A stretch of 64,000 bases of DNA from Flammeovirgaceae bacterium (lineage in GTDB: Bacteria; Bacteroidota; Bacteroidia; Cytophagales; Cyclobacteriaceae): positions 186,001 to 250,000 of the forward strand of contig JADJRT010000002.1 in NCBI GenBank assembly GCA_016712035.1, in the 5' to 3' direction. Below, piece by piece: positions 9,456 to 18,430 of the stretch. The notes below the pieces were generated by a model. The model was not told the DNA's origin. It saw nothing but the letters and a program-made list of their open reading frames with translations, and searched no databases. Position 1 is the first letter of the stretch, and each line of letters begins with the position of its first letter. A program made the translations under genes and the position numbers.

Positions 9456-10757
9456 ATGACTATCGCACCTACAAGTCAGTCCGAAAGAATAATTACGCTT
9501 GACATTCTTCGGGGCATCGCTATACTCGGTATTCTGTTAATGAACATACCAAGCTTCTCGCTCTCAGGAGTGGTAAGTCATAACCCTTCCGTATTGAATG
9601 AGTTTGGCACCATCAACTATTCCATCTGGTATGCGGTGGAGTGGATTTTTGATGGAACACAACGCGCTATATTCTCCTTGCTCTTCGGTGCAGGCATTGT
9701 TTTGTTCATCAGTCGACAAGAAAAGAAATCAAATGGTCTTGAACCGGCAGATTATTTTTTCAGAAGACAGCTTTGGCTGATAGTGTTCTCGCTGGTAGAT
9801 GTGTATATACTTCTGTGGAACGGAGATATTTTAATGGATTATGCTATCTATGGAATGATGATGTTCGCCTTCAGGAATCAATCTCCAAAAACATTAATTA
9901 TAGCAGCCTGTGTTTCAATTCTCTTTATGACAGCTCGGGAAAACCGTGATTTTTTCTCACACAAAAAAATGATTGAAAAAGGAGAAGTAATTGCTGCGAT
10001 GGATACAACCATCACCAAACTCACGTCAAAACAAAAAAATGATTTGGAAGAAATGATGTCATTCAGAAAAAGAATGGAGCCAGCCAGCCGATTACAACGA
10101 ATGAAAGAAGATCATGAAAAAGTAAGAGGTGATTACGCATCAGTTTACGAATATAGAACAAACATGTACGTAGAGAATATTATCGAATACACCTATTTTA
10201 GTTTGTGGGATGTATTGACTTTCATGTTACTGGGTATGGCATTTTTTAAACTTGGCATTATTACCGGAGATGCTCCTATGAAAACATATTGGTGGATGTG
10301 TATTGGAGGGTTAGGTATTGGGCTCACGCTATCATATTTCATAATTCAATTCAGAATAGAGAGTCAATTTAATTGGTTCAATCACATTAAGATTGTACCG
10401 TTCTCCTTTTATGAGCTTTCACGAGTTCCCCGCTCTATCGGAATAATTGGATTGATCATGCTTCTTTATAAATCAAATTGGTTTAATGGAATATTCTCGC
10501 TGTTCCGACCGGTAGGACAAATAGCCTTTACAAATTACTTAATGCAATCTCTGATCTGTGGCATCCTATTCAATGGCTTCGGTTTTGCGCTCTTCGGCAG
10601 ATTACAACGCTATGAAGTTTATGCGGTGGTTCTATGCATCTGGCTCTTTCAAATTATCTTTTGCACTATCTGGATGCGCTTCTTTTTATATGGACCATTG
10701 GAATGGGCATGGCGCAGTTTAACGTATTGGAAGAAACAGGCCTTTGTTCGTGTATAG
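9456..10757 (+). CDS. DUF418 family membrane protein
   Basis: A 433-residue intact protein that opens with SERIITLDILRGIAILGILL, the typical start of YeiB/DUF418 proteins. About nine to ten hydrophobic segments are visible. A charged loop at ~175-230 (EEMMSFRKRMEPASRL) divides the protein. The C-terminal DUF418 block contains FRPVGQIAFTNYLMQS and YGPLEWAWRSLTYWKK. The biochemical role is unsettled; related inner-membrane proteins are linked to acyl transfer or transport. It lies 56 nt after the PAP2 gene on the same strand and is followed within 14 nt by another membrane protein, suggesting an operon. Confidence 0.85.
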   Translation: MTIAPTSQSERIITLDILRGIAILGILLMNIPSFSLSGVVSHNPSVLNEFGTINYSIWYAVEWIFDGTQRAIFSLLFGAGIVLFISRQEKKSNGLEPADYFFRRQLWLIVFSLVDVYILLWNGDILMDYAIYGMMMFAFRNQSPKTLIIAACVSILFMTARENRDFFSHKKMIEKGEVIAAMDTTITKLTSKQKNDLEEMMSFRKRMEPASRLQRMKEDHEKVRGDYASVYEYRTNMYVENIIEYTYFSLWDVLTFMLLGMAFFKLGIITGDAPMKTYWWMCIGGLGIGLTLSYFIIQFRIESQFNWFNHIKIVPFSFYELSRVPRSIGIIGLIMLLYKSNWFNGIFSLFRPVGQIAFTNYLMQSLICGILFNGFGFALFGRLQRYEVYAVVLCIWLFQIIFCTIWMRFFLYGPLEWAWRSLTYWKKQAFVRV

Positions 10758-10770
10758 ATTACTATTTGAC

Positions 10771-11391
10771 ATGAGAAAAAACTTTTACTTCATCATGAGT
10801 ATTATTTACTGGTTGTTTATGATGATCGGATTTGCAGACAACTGGTTATACGATACACAGCAGGCCAGCAATTTCATTCCCAAATTTATTGTTCACGCAT
10901 TTTTTGCTTTTAGTTGGTTTTCACTGCTCGTTGTACAAACTGGCTTAATAAGGAAAAATAATCTCAAGACACATAAGCAGGTTGGCATTACTGGGATAAT
11001 CGCCTTCTATGGCATGATTCTAAGTACTGGATACCTTTATGTAACCCGGTTTTTAGAACTTGGCTATATGTCACATTTGACGCAGATGGTATTTTCACAA
11101 TTACTGTTTGCCATTGTGTTGATCACTATTGGTTTCGCAAAAAGAAAGACTGACGCATTGACGCACAAAACGAATATATCTTTTGGATGCCTGCTGCTAA
11201 TGTTTCCAGCTATCGATCGAGCCGTTGGCCATGTCTTTGATGATTTGTACCCAATCGTATTGCTCCTCACCTATTTTATTCTTTTCGGATCGTTCATCTG
11301 GTATTATAAAAAAATCAAATGGCAAGTTGCAGCAGGCTTTCTTATTTGGCTTGTGGGGCTTATTAATATGATTATGAAGGATGGGCTTTAA
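10771..11391 (+). CDS. Unrecognised multi-pass membrane protein
   Basis: The ATG at 10771 is preferred to an in-frame TTG at 10744 that would overlap DUF418. The product has 206 residues and about six membrane helices. It contains the motifs FAFSWFSLLVVQTGLI and KTHKQVGI, so there is a conserved-looking His between helices. The same layout (KWHRSIGK, MVHRKNVQLHARYM) appears in the membrane protein at 23137, which suggests a remote relationship. I cannot assign a function. Nearby genes encode exported or membrane proteins. Confidence 0.65.
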   Translation: MRKNFYFIMSIIYWLFMMIGFADNWLYDTQQASNFIPKFIVHAFFAFSWFSLLVVQTGLIRKNNLKTHKQVGITGIIAFYGMILSTGYLYVTRFLELGYMSHLTQMVFSQLLFAIVLITIGFAKRKTDALTHKTNISFGCLLLMFPAIDRAVGHVFDDLYPIVLLLTYFILFGSFIWYYKKIKWQVAAGFLIWLVGLINMIMKDGL

Positions 11392-11470
11392 ACAAAGTAA
11401 AAAATTAAGTCATGAGCAATCTTTTAAAACGTAAACGGAAGTGAAGGTAAGACCCAAACAAAAAATAGTT

Positions 11471-12684
11471 ATGAAATTCTTATCGACAATTCTTTTATAC
11501 ACACTCTCCCTCTCAGCATTCTCACAGGTAGTCCAACGAACCTATCCTGTATCTGATGATCAAGCAAGTGTCCTAATAAAAAGGTTTTAAAAGTTTCACC
11601 TGTGGTGGATGGTCATAACGATCTTTTCATCCATTACTTTGATTGCAAAAGTTGCCCAAGGGGTTTAACCGATTATAGAATTGACACCCTTAATTCTGGT
11701 CATACTGATATTCCGAGAATGCGCAAAGGTGGTGTTGGTGGTGTGCTGCTAAATATATTTGGCCGCGAGCGAACTGAGCAATCCTATATGGGGGCATGGA
11801 CACTACTCCGTCAAATAGAAAAAGATTATGGAAGCGATCTGAAAATCGTGAAGAGTTCATCTGAAATGAAATCCGCCTTCAAGGAAGGAAAAATTGCTTT
11901 GCTCCCTTCACTGGAAGGAGCCGTTCGATTAGGTGAGAACCTGGAGTTAATCAACAAATATTATAATCTCGGGCTTCGCAGCGTAACCTTTGCATACAGC
12001 ACTAATTTATTGGCCGATGGCAGCGATGACACGACTAAGTACAATGGAATTTCAACGTTCGGAAAAGAAATGGTAGCTGAGATGAACAAACTAGGTGTAC
12101 TCATCGATATGTCGCACATCTCTGCGAAGGCGATGGATGACATTTTAGCTACCTCAAAAGCACCCGTAATTTTCAGTCATTCAAATGCGCGCACGCTATG
12201 TGATGTCAATAGGAATGTACCCGATTCTATATTAAAAAAGTTAAAAGAAAATCGCGGAATGATTATGCTCACGTTTGTGCCCTACTTTGTAAAAAAAGAA
12301 CACATGCAGTGGCTGGATGAAGGCGATGCACTCTATTATAAAACACTAAACGATTATCCTGACGACAGTCTAAAGATGGAGAGCATTATGACCCGTTGGG
12401 AAAATTCAGAACCAATGGTAACCGTTGCTGACATGGCCGATCACTTCGACTATGTAAAAAAACTTATTGGCGTTGATCACATTGGCATGGCTGGTGATTA
12501 CGATGGAATACAATTTACAATCAAGGGGTTGGAGGATGTATCGTGCTACCCAAACCTATTAGAAGAACTAGCCAAACGCGGTTGGAAAGAAGACGAGTTA
12601 AGAAAAATTACAAGTGAAAATTTCTTACGCGTTTTTAAAGAGGTAGAGAAGCAAGCATTCGCCATACAGAAAACTAAGCCTTAA
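11471..12684 (+). CDS. Membrane dipeptidase, peptidase family M19 (one frameshift)
   Basis: The ATG at 11471 gives a signal peptide (MKFLSTILLYTLSLSAFS). The frame breaks in the A5 run at 11578-11582; one more A joins ASVLIKKVLKVS to PVVDGHNDLF. Family M19 metal ligands are visible: DGHND, the bridging Glu in LLPSLEGA, His in DMSHIS, His in FSHSNAR, and Asp in GDYDG. The repaired protein has 404 residues, the expected length. Family members are zinc enzymes cleaving dipeptides, including L-D and dehydro dipeptides, probably here in the periplasm for nutrient recovery. Without the repair, the most credible start would be an internal GTG without a signal peptide. Confidence 0.85.
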
Positions 12685-12786
12685 TCCTGTTTATTTTACC
12701 ACCTCGGTCTGTTTCTCTTAGATCAAATTGTGCGAAGTTAAATGAAGAACGTTGGAACAAATCTTTCCACGCTGTTTGTCAATAAA

Positions 12787-12798
12787 GTGTTATAACAC
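12787..12798. promoter_or_regulatory. 12-bp perfect palindrome upstream of the glycosyltransferase operon
   Basis: GTGTTATAACAC is self-complementary and lies 69 nt before the first glycosyltransferase ATG, in an A-rich 182-nt gap. It could be an operator; no binder is known. Confidence 0.35.
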
Positions 12799-12832
12799 AA
12801 AAAAAAACGTAAAAAAATACTCGCAAAAAAAT

Positions 12833-12845
12833 CCTTAATTTAAGG
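12833..12845. promoter_or_regulatory. CCTTAA-T-TTAAGG inverted repeat before the glycosyltransferase operon
   Basis: Perfect 6-bp arms around one base, ending 21 nt before the ATG at 12867. With the palindrome at 12787 it makes a two-site region. Function is inferred from position only. Confidence 0.3.
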
Positions 12846-12866
12846 GACGAGAAAATACAATCTCTA

Positions 12867-14078
12867 ATGGTGGATTCTAAAAGTGCATCCGGTGCCCCTA
12901 CCCTCGCGTTCCGTTCGGTATACATAGCGCTCGATTCACATCCTTCGTATAAAGGTGCTTCTACTCATATACATCACATGACCACAACACTTGCGGAATG
13001 TTATGGACCAACTCTTTTACTCACCTTGAAAGGAGAAGGTGAGGAGATTCGAACACCAACAATTTACCAATCTTGTTTTGAATCATTGGAACCCAATCTG
13101 TTAAAAAGGGCACAAGCTTTTTCCGAGTGGGCAAACGAGCAGTTGGCACAACAATACTACTTGGAAATTGGTCATTTCAGAGACGTCTGGGGAGGTATGG
13201 CCATTCTAAATCATCCTCATATCCTTCCCCTTTATGAAGTCAATAGTTTTCCTTCCATCGAAATGCCGATGCGGTTTTCTCAACTCACCCCAGCCATTCT
13301 TAAAAAACTGGAGGCATTAGAAAACCATTGCCTCTTTCAGGCAAAACAAGTGATCACGCCCTCCTACACCATTCAGAATGCAATTGTTAGGCGCGGGATT
13401 AAATCCGATAAAATAGAAGTCATCCCAAATGGCGCCACGCTTGTGCAAAAAGTAAATTCCCCGCCACTGGCAGAAAAGTATCTCGTTTATATTGGCGCCT
13501 TACAACCCTGGCAAGGAGTAGATGTCTTGTTCCGCGCAATGAAATATTTACGCGACAAAGACGACCTGCGATTGGTGGTCTGCTGCTCGCATACAGAGCA
13601 CAAATCGAAACCATATAAAAAATTCGCAGAGAAACTCGGTATTACCGATCAGGTTATCTGGAAGTATCAATTATCTAAAAAAGAACTTCAAAAAATTATT
13701 CAACACGCATTACTTTCTGTAGCACCATTGACTGAATGTAGCAGAAATATTGAACAAGGCTGTTCGCCCTTGAAAATATTTGAAAGCATGGCTTGTGGTG
13801 TACCCGTTGTGGCTTCCGATCTCCCAGTTATAAGAGAAATTATCTCCCACAATATAAATGGCGTGTTAGTAAGACCCGGTAGGCCAGCCGAAATTGCCAG
13901 GGCCGTGCGCCTACTGCTGGACTATCCCGAGCAACGTCAAAACCTTGGAGAAAAAGCACGCCAATCCATTGCTGAATCTTATACCTGGTCATCGATCGAA
14001 CAAAACTTAAAGGCATGTTATCTTACCCTTCCCGCTAAACAATTCTCTGAATTTAATAAAGCTTATCAATATGGCTGA
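12867..14078 (+). CDS. Glycosyltransferase family 4
   Basis: An intact 403-residue GT-B protein. The N-terminal half has the acceptor-side signature ALDSHPSYKGASTHIHHM. The C-terminal Rossmann half has IEVIPNGATLV, YIGALQPWQGVDVLFRAM and the nucleotide-sugar motif SPLKIFESMACGVPVVASD, where the E-x7-E region is replaced by SPLKIFE. It starts the operon that runs to 17591. Its TGA overlaps the next ATG by 8 nt. Members use UDP- or GDP-sugars for envelope or exported polysaccharides. The sugar and acceptor cannot be read from sequence. Confidence 0.88.
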   Translation: MVDSKSASGAPTLAFRSVYIALDSHPSYKGASTHIHHMTTTLAECYGPTLLLTLKGEGEEIRTPTIYQSCFESLEPNLLKRAQAFSEWANEQLAQQYYLEIGHFRDVWGGMAILNHPHILPLYEVNSFPSIEMPMRFSQLTPAILKKLEALENHCLFQAKQVITPSYTIQNAIVRRGIKSDKIEVIPNGATLVQKVNSPPLAEKYLVYIGALQPWQGVDVLFRAMKYLRDKDDLRLVVCCSHTEHKSKPYKKFAEKLGITDQVIWKYQLSKKELQKIIQHALLSVAPLTECSRNIEQGCSPLKIFESMACGVPVVASDLPVIREIISHNINGVLVRPGRPAEIARAVRLLLDYPEQRQNLGEKARQSIAESYTWSSIEQNLKACYLTLPAKQFSEFNKAYQYG

Positions 14079-15113
14079 CGCAAAAAAATTCTATCGATCG
14101 CTTACCCTTCATGAAAAACGTTTTATCGATGATAAAACGATGAGCACCACAATGAGTGTAAAAAACTGGATTGCCTTTTTATCACGTGCCAGTTCCTACG
14201 ATGCCTATCGGGATAAAATGGCCAGTGGGTCAGGATTGTTCATTGCCTTAGGCGTGATTGCAACCATCGGTTCCACGATCGCCTATTCGGAATTTGAAAT
14301 TCCGTGGGTTATTGCAATACCTGTAATTTCCGCTGGTATTACTGCTTGGTTGATTATGCGGCAATCAACGTTGAAAAGCAGGGACTTAAATAATTACTTA
14401 CGTTTATTTTTTATGCCCTTTCTAAGAATGATGGAAGACTTTGCCGGCCCTGAAGCAAAACTTTCTGCTGCCGTTGACTTTAGAGATGTTTTTTAAATAT
14501 AACAAACCCACTTCTTCAAAAGTGAACGGGCGAAACTTAGAGATATATTCACCAAAATACATTGTAGGAAAGATCACATTCAAGGACGGCACCTATTTGG
14601 AAACTATCATAGCGGATGAAATTAAAAAAATTCAGTTACAGAAATGCTAATGGAAAATCCAAATCGAAAACCAAGACTACTCATCATTATTTTATACGCT
14701 TATCGCTACCTAAACAAACCTATCAATCAAAGCAATTGAAACCCCTCCATAATTTAACATTGGAAGAAACAAATGAAGCGCTTGTTTACAAACTAAAGGG
14801 GAAAGTAAAAGAAATGAATTATGGAATCTTTAAGCTGAATGATTTTCAAACAGGCATAAAGCATATCTACATGCAGGTTGAAAATATAACTGCCACTCCA
14901 ACTACTGAAACACTGAATGAAGAAAAAAACATTTCCCTTAAACCAGCCGATAAAAATAGTGAAGGCTTAACAGCCATTACTGGTTCATCTATTCCGGCAG
15001 CCTTTTGGGCAAGCAACTATTTTAATAATAATGACTACAGTAGTACCGCTTTCAGCGATGATGTTCCACTCGTTATTGATGAAGAAAATAACTTGAATAT
15101 TTTCGAAAGCTAA
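14071..15113 (+). CDS. Unrecognised membrane protein in glycosyltransferase operon (two frameshifts)
   Basis: The ATG overlaps the previous stop. Two +1 insertions break the frame: T6 at 14489-14494 and A7 at 14624-14630. With one base removed from each, the protein is 346 residues: a soluble N-terminus, two membrane helices at ~50-90 (GLFIALGVIATIGSTIA and VIAIPVISAGITAWLIM), and a long, largely hydrophilic C-terminal part. The latter contains KKFSYRNANGKSKSKTKT and ends near VIDEENNLNIFES. The N-terminus (LHEKRFIDDKTM) looks cytoplasmic. No family is recognised. The TAATG overlap with the next glycosyltransferase implies a coupled role, perhaps as a membrane anchor or chain-length partner; that is speculation. 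Confidence 0.65.
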
Positions 15114-16269
15114 TGAACACTTACCGCATACTATGGCTCACCGAAAACTATCCCCCCCAACGGGGCGGCATGGCACAATCTTGTGATCGTATCATTGATG
15201 GGCTCAGAAAGGAAGGATTCGTTATTGATATTATACATTTTATTGAAAGAGGTGTTCCTTTTCAAACTATACAACAGCTAAACGGAACCTATACAAGTGT
15301 GCCGTTTAAGGATAGCGAGTCGCATACATTAAACCTCGCCTGGAACCATCTCCAAAACAAAAATATTTCTGTGCTGGTATGCTTTGGCGGATACTTATCA
15401 GTATTGGCTGCCCCTGTATTTGCCAAATGGTTGGCTGCACCCCTGCTGTCAATGATTCGTGGCAATGATTTCGACACATCTATTTTTACTCCGCGAAAAC
15501 GCGATTTGTTAAGAGACTTGTTTGATGTATCAACTGCCATCTGTTCAGTAACAACAGATAAGAAGGAAAAAATAGAAAAATATTTTGATGCAAAAGATGT
15601 TGAATACGTTCCCAACGGCATAGATTTAACGGGATGGCAACCCAGCAAAAGTGAACTTGATTTTGCTGCAAAATGGAAAACTGAAAATGCCTCAGAAAAA
15701 TTGGTACTCGGAATTTTCGGTCAATTAAAAGCAAAGAAGGGTCTCGATTTTTTTATCCATGCTGTTGCAGGTATTGCCAACCATCAAAAATCCATTTGTT
15801 GCTCATCGGAGAAATTGCTGAAGAAACTATTCAGACTCTACAGGTATCGGAAATAGCCTATTCACATTTTTCCTTTATGGATCGGTATGAGTTGATGCCT
15901 TACTATCTATGTTGTGATGGTGTTGCGATACCTTCCTATTATGATGGAATGCCTAATGTGCTGTTAGAAGCGGGGGCGCTATCGATTCCGGTGTTAGCCT
16001 CCAATGTAGGCGGCATGAAAGATATAATTGAAAATGAGGTTGATGGATTGCTATTTGAACCGGGCGATTTAAAATCGTGTGTTGCAGCACTTCAGCATTT
16101 CATTGCGTGCACAAAAGCCGAGCAAAACCTTATGGGCAAGAAACTACAAGAAAAAATTTCAAATAATTTCACTAGTAAACAAGAAACTCAACACTATGAA
16201 AAACTACTTAAAAAAATCCTGGATACTACTGGTCATTCTCATAGTGTGCAAATGCACCCCATCCGGTAA
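15113..16269 (+). CDS. Glycosyltransferase family 4 (one frameshift)
   Basis: Starts at the TAATG overlap with the previous gene. The N-terminus RILWLTENYPPQRGGMAQ is the classic GT4 acceptor-domain start. The frame breaks in A5 at 15786-15790; one more A joins GIANHQK to IHLLLIGEIAEE. The C-terminal half then has AIPSYYDGMPNVLLEAGAL, with the expected Glu of the sugar-nucleotide site, and VLASNVGGMKDII. Repaired length is 385 residues. Its last 74 nt overlap the next gene's start, unusually long for this operon. The C-terminal frame may therefore be wrong, and the true stop could be a little earlier. Confidence 0.85.
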
Positions 16270-16768
16270 CAACGGTAATTTCTTTCAGGTAAAGGATTCT
16301 TCTGGAGTGACCCTAGCTGAGGTCACTATTTCTGAAAGCATAAGCGTGTCGTCAAACAACAAGACGCTTACCGGTGTGTTCAAAAAAGAAAAGCGGAAAT
16401 ACTATGCATCTTCAAATCAAATGGAGTATGCGGTAAAATTTTCGGATGACGGATTTAAACTACGCGACCATAACGAGGAGTTGCTTTGGAAAGTGAAATT
16501 GTATCCGGACAAGATAAAGCTGGCAAACAACGAAGAAATGTCTGGCGCCTACGAGATCAAACTCCGGGAAGGCAAAATAAAACTGGAACGAAACGAATCA
16601 CTTGTATCGGAATTGCGCACAGACGAAAATGCCGCTAGCCAAGTAGTCGATAACTTAACCGTGGAAGGGTGTGGAGGTTCACTGGCACCTGCCATTCTGT
16701 TAATAAAAGAACTTAAGGAGTTTGAAAAATATATTCTAATGGCAGAGCTTCGTGCCACAGGAAAATGA
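16196..16768 (+). CDS. Small exported protein, possible lipoprotein, in glycosyltransferase operon
   Basis: The ATG at 16196 lies inside the end of the glycosyltransferase gene and gives a signal segment (KSWILLVILIVCKC). The cysteines come right after the hydrophobic core, but the lipobox is not canonical. About 165 residues follow, made of short beta-rich, charged stretches such as KREKRKYYASSNQ-like and KLYPDKIKLANNEE; no membrane segment is seen. It ends with an ATGA overlap into the next gene. I do not recognise a family. The position suggests a periplasmic accessory of the glycan pathway. Confidence 0.6.
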   Translation: MKNYLKKSWILLVILIVCKCTPSGNNGNFFQVKDSSGVTLAEVTISESISVSSNNKTLTGVFKKEKRKYYASSNQMEYAVKFSDDGFKLRDHNEELLWKVKLYPDKIKLANNEEMSGAYEIKLREGKIKLERNESLVSELRTDENAASQVVDNLTVEGCGGSLAPAILLIKELKEFEKYILMAELRATGK

Positions 16769-17591
16769 AATTGTTTTACACGATGGGTGGAGGCTTCGGT
16801 CATTTATACCGCGTTTCCATATTCATAAACCAATTCAAGATTAAAGATTTTAAGATTCTAACGACCAACCAACTTGCCTATACCCTTTTCGATTCCAAAA
16901 ACATTTTATTCCTAGCGCCTGAAACATATCCATTCGAAATCGAACAATTTCTTCAAGTAGAATTTCCTACGCTTCTGGTTTCGGATTTATACATCGACAC
17001 TTTTCCTTTTGGTTTGCTAGGAGAGTTGTCTGTTGAAAAAATTGAATATGTAAAGGTTCACTACATAGCAAGGCGACTGATTTGGGAAAAATACAAACGC
17101 GTACTGAAGAGAAATTTAGGTTTTCAACTATTTATCAAATTGAACTGTTGGAGGAAGAGCATAGACAATTTATAGCAAGCCGGACCGATGAATTAATCCA
17201 GCTCGATCTTCATTATCCTCTACCTGACATAAGTCGAATACCTTTTAACTTAATTCCAAAACAAAAGCCTATTTGGATTGTGGTACACACTTTTAAAAAG
17301 GAAGAGGTAGAATCCTTGTTGCACTACGCAGAAGAAGTTGCAGCGCTGCAAAACATTTCTCCATTTTTTGTAGTGCTTAGCGATCAGGCAATTGAGGTTA
17401 GAAACGGAATTTGCTTTTCCTATTTTCCAGCCATGGACTGGTTTCCATTGGCGGATCGGATTTTTGCAGGAGCCGGATTTAACATAGCCCAACAAATCAA
17501 GCCCTTTCTTTCCAAAACAACCTTAATTCCTTTTCCACGGCTATATGACGATCAAGTGTGGCGTGCAGCAACCATTGTTAAACCGATGTAA
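16765..17591 (+). CDS. MurG-like GT-B glycosyltransferase-related protein (one frameshift)
   Basis: Begins at an ATGA overlap. The N-terminus MKLFYTMGGGFGHLYRVS carries the glycine-rich GGGxGH loop of MurG/UGT-type GT-B enzymes. The frame breaks at about 17101-17104; one added A (GTAACT) joins IWEKYKRV to TEEKFRFSTIYQIE. A C-terminal glycine-rich site follows (RIFAGAGFNIAQQI). Repaired length is 275 residues, short for a complete GT-B protein, so it may be a reduced relative without a full donor domain. It closes the operon that begins at 12867. Confidence 0.65.
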
Positions 17592-17632
17592 CCTACCCGT
17601 TAGATATTTAAAGTGTGAAATCCAGCTAAACA

Positions 17633-17661
17633 GGATTTTAAAATCCAATTCGCTTCGAATT
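17633..17661. terminator. Palindrome plus hairpin between convergent genes
   Basis: GGATTTTAAAATCC (17633-17646) is a perfect palindrome. Right after it, AATTCG-CTT-CGAATT (17647-17661) can form a tight 6-bp stem with a 3-base loop. It sits between the end of the glycosyltransferase operon and the convergent DUF2911 gene. A terminator role is plausible, but no clear T-tract follows. Confidence 0.4.
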
Positions 17662-17689
17662 ACAAATCCCGCAGAGAAAATAGATTCTC

Positions 17690-18246
17690 CTAAAATGTAA
17701 ACGGAAGCTCAACCACCACCTTATCCCAAGCCAATCGCATTACCCCACTATTCTTACCAGTACTCTCAAATTGAATGGCAAAATTTTCAACCACTACTTT
17801 ACTCTCAACAGTTTTGCTTTTACGCGTAACACATCGTTACTCTCTTTATAGGAATATGATCCCCAATGGTCAAGATCCGAACTAAAGATAATCGTCCATT
17901 CATTGGCTGTTGGAATGGAGAACAAGGTATACGTGCCTGCGGAAAGTTTTTTATCCCCAAAAGTTACGTCTTGATAAAGTTTTATTTCCGTTGATTCATT
18001 CGCCCCCGTGCGCCACACTTTATCGTACGGCACCAACTTACCAAACACCTCGCGACCATTTTTTGCAGGCCTGCTATAGGTTACTCTCATAATCGCTTTC
18101 TCCCCATCTTTCCGGTCGTGAGCAAAATTATCAGGAAAATAAGCCTGATCCATCGGGCTTTTATCAGCATCCCGAAAGGATTGTGCATGAAGCGTTACAA
18201 CTGAGGATAGAATCAGAATCGTTAAAATGGGTAGAATATTTTTCAT
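17690..18246 (-). CDS. DUF2911 exported protein (one frameshift)
   Basis: The ATG at 18246 gives a signal peptide (MKNILPILTILILSSVVTLHAQ). The body matches DUF2911: YSRPAKNGREVFGKLVPYDKVWRTGANESTEI, in two adjoining blocks, then AGTYTLFSIP and WTIIFS. The frame breaks in a T4 run (17812-17815, plus strand). One more base converts the false stop after RVKAKLLRVK into RVKAKTVESKVVVENFAIQ, and the true C-terminus ends WDKVVVELPFTF at 17690, as usual for the family. Repaired length is 185 residues. Function is unknown; the family is common in Bacteroidota. It diverges from protein B. Confidence 0.82.
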
Positions 18247-18376
18247 AGCAAGAATTGAATTGGTGAATGAAATCATAGTGCACGAAAGATACTGTTTCCG
18301 CTGTGGTATTCGAATACTTTACCGAACAACTTCAGGCTTTGTCATTCAATAGACTTTAAAATCTCAAATCGTGACA

Positions 18377-18430
18377 TCACATGATCATGTGATTTCATAT
18401 CATCTGGTTTGTAAGGAGATTTGAAATATG
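18377..18430 (+). promoter_or_regulatory. Operator-leader element, copy 1 (protein B)
   Basis: A perfect 16-bp palindrome TCACATGATCATGTGA (18377-18392) is followed by a 35-nt leader ending TAAGGAGATTTGAAAT and the ATG at 18428. The box AAGGAG, 9 nt before the ATG, is a strong Shine-Dalgarno match, unusual in Bacteroidota. The spacing from palindrome to start is identical to the copies at 23881 and 25013. The palindrome could be a DNA operator or an RNA hairpin (6-bp stem, 4-nt loop). Confidence 0.7.

Noticed and set aside
18377..18392. Classical CRP site
   Set aside because: CRP sites read TGTGA-N6-TCACA; here the half-sites are in the opposite order (TCACA-N6-TGTGA).
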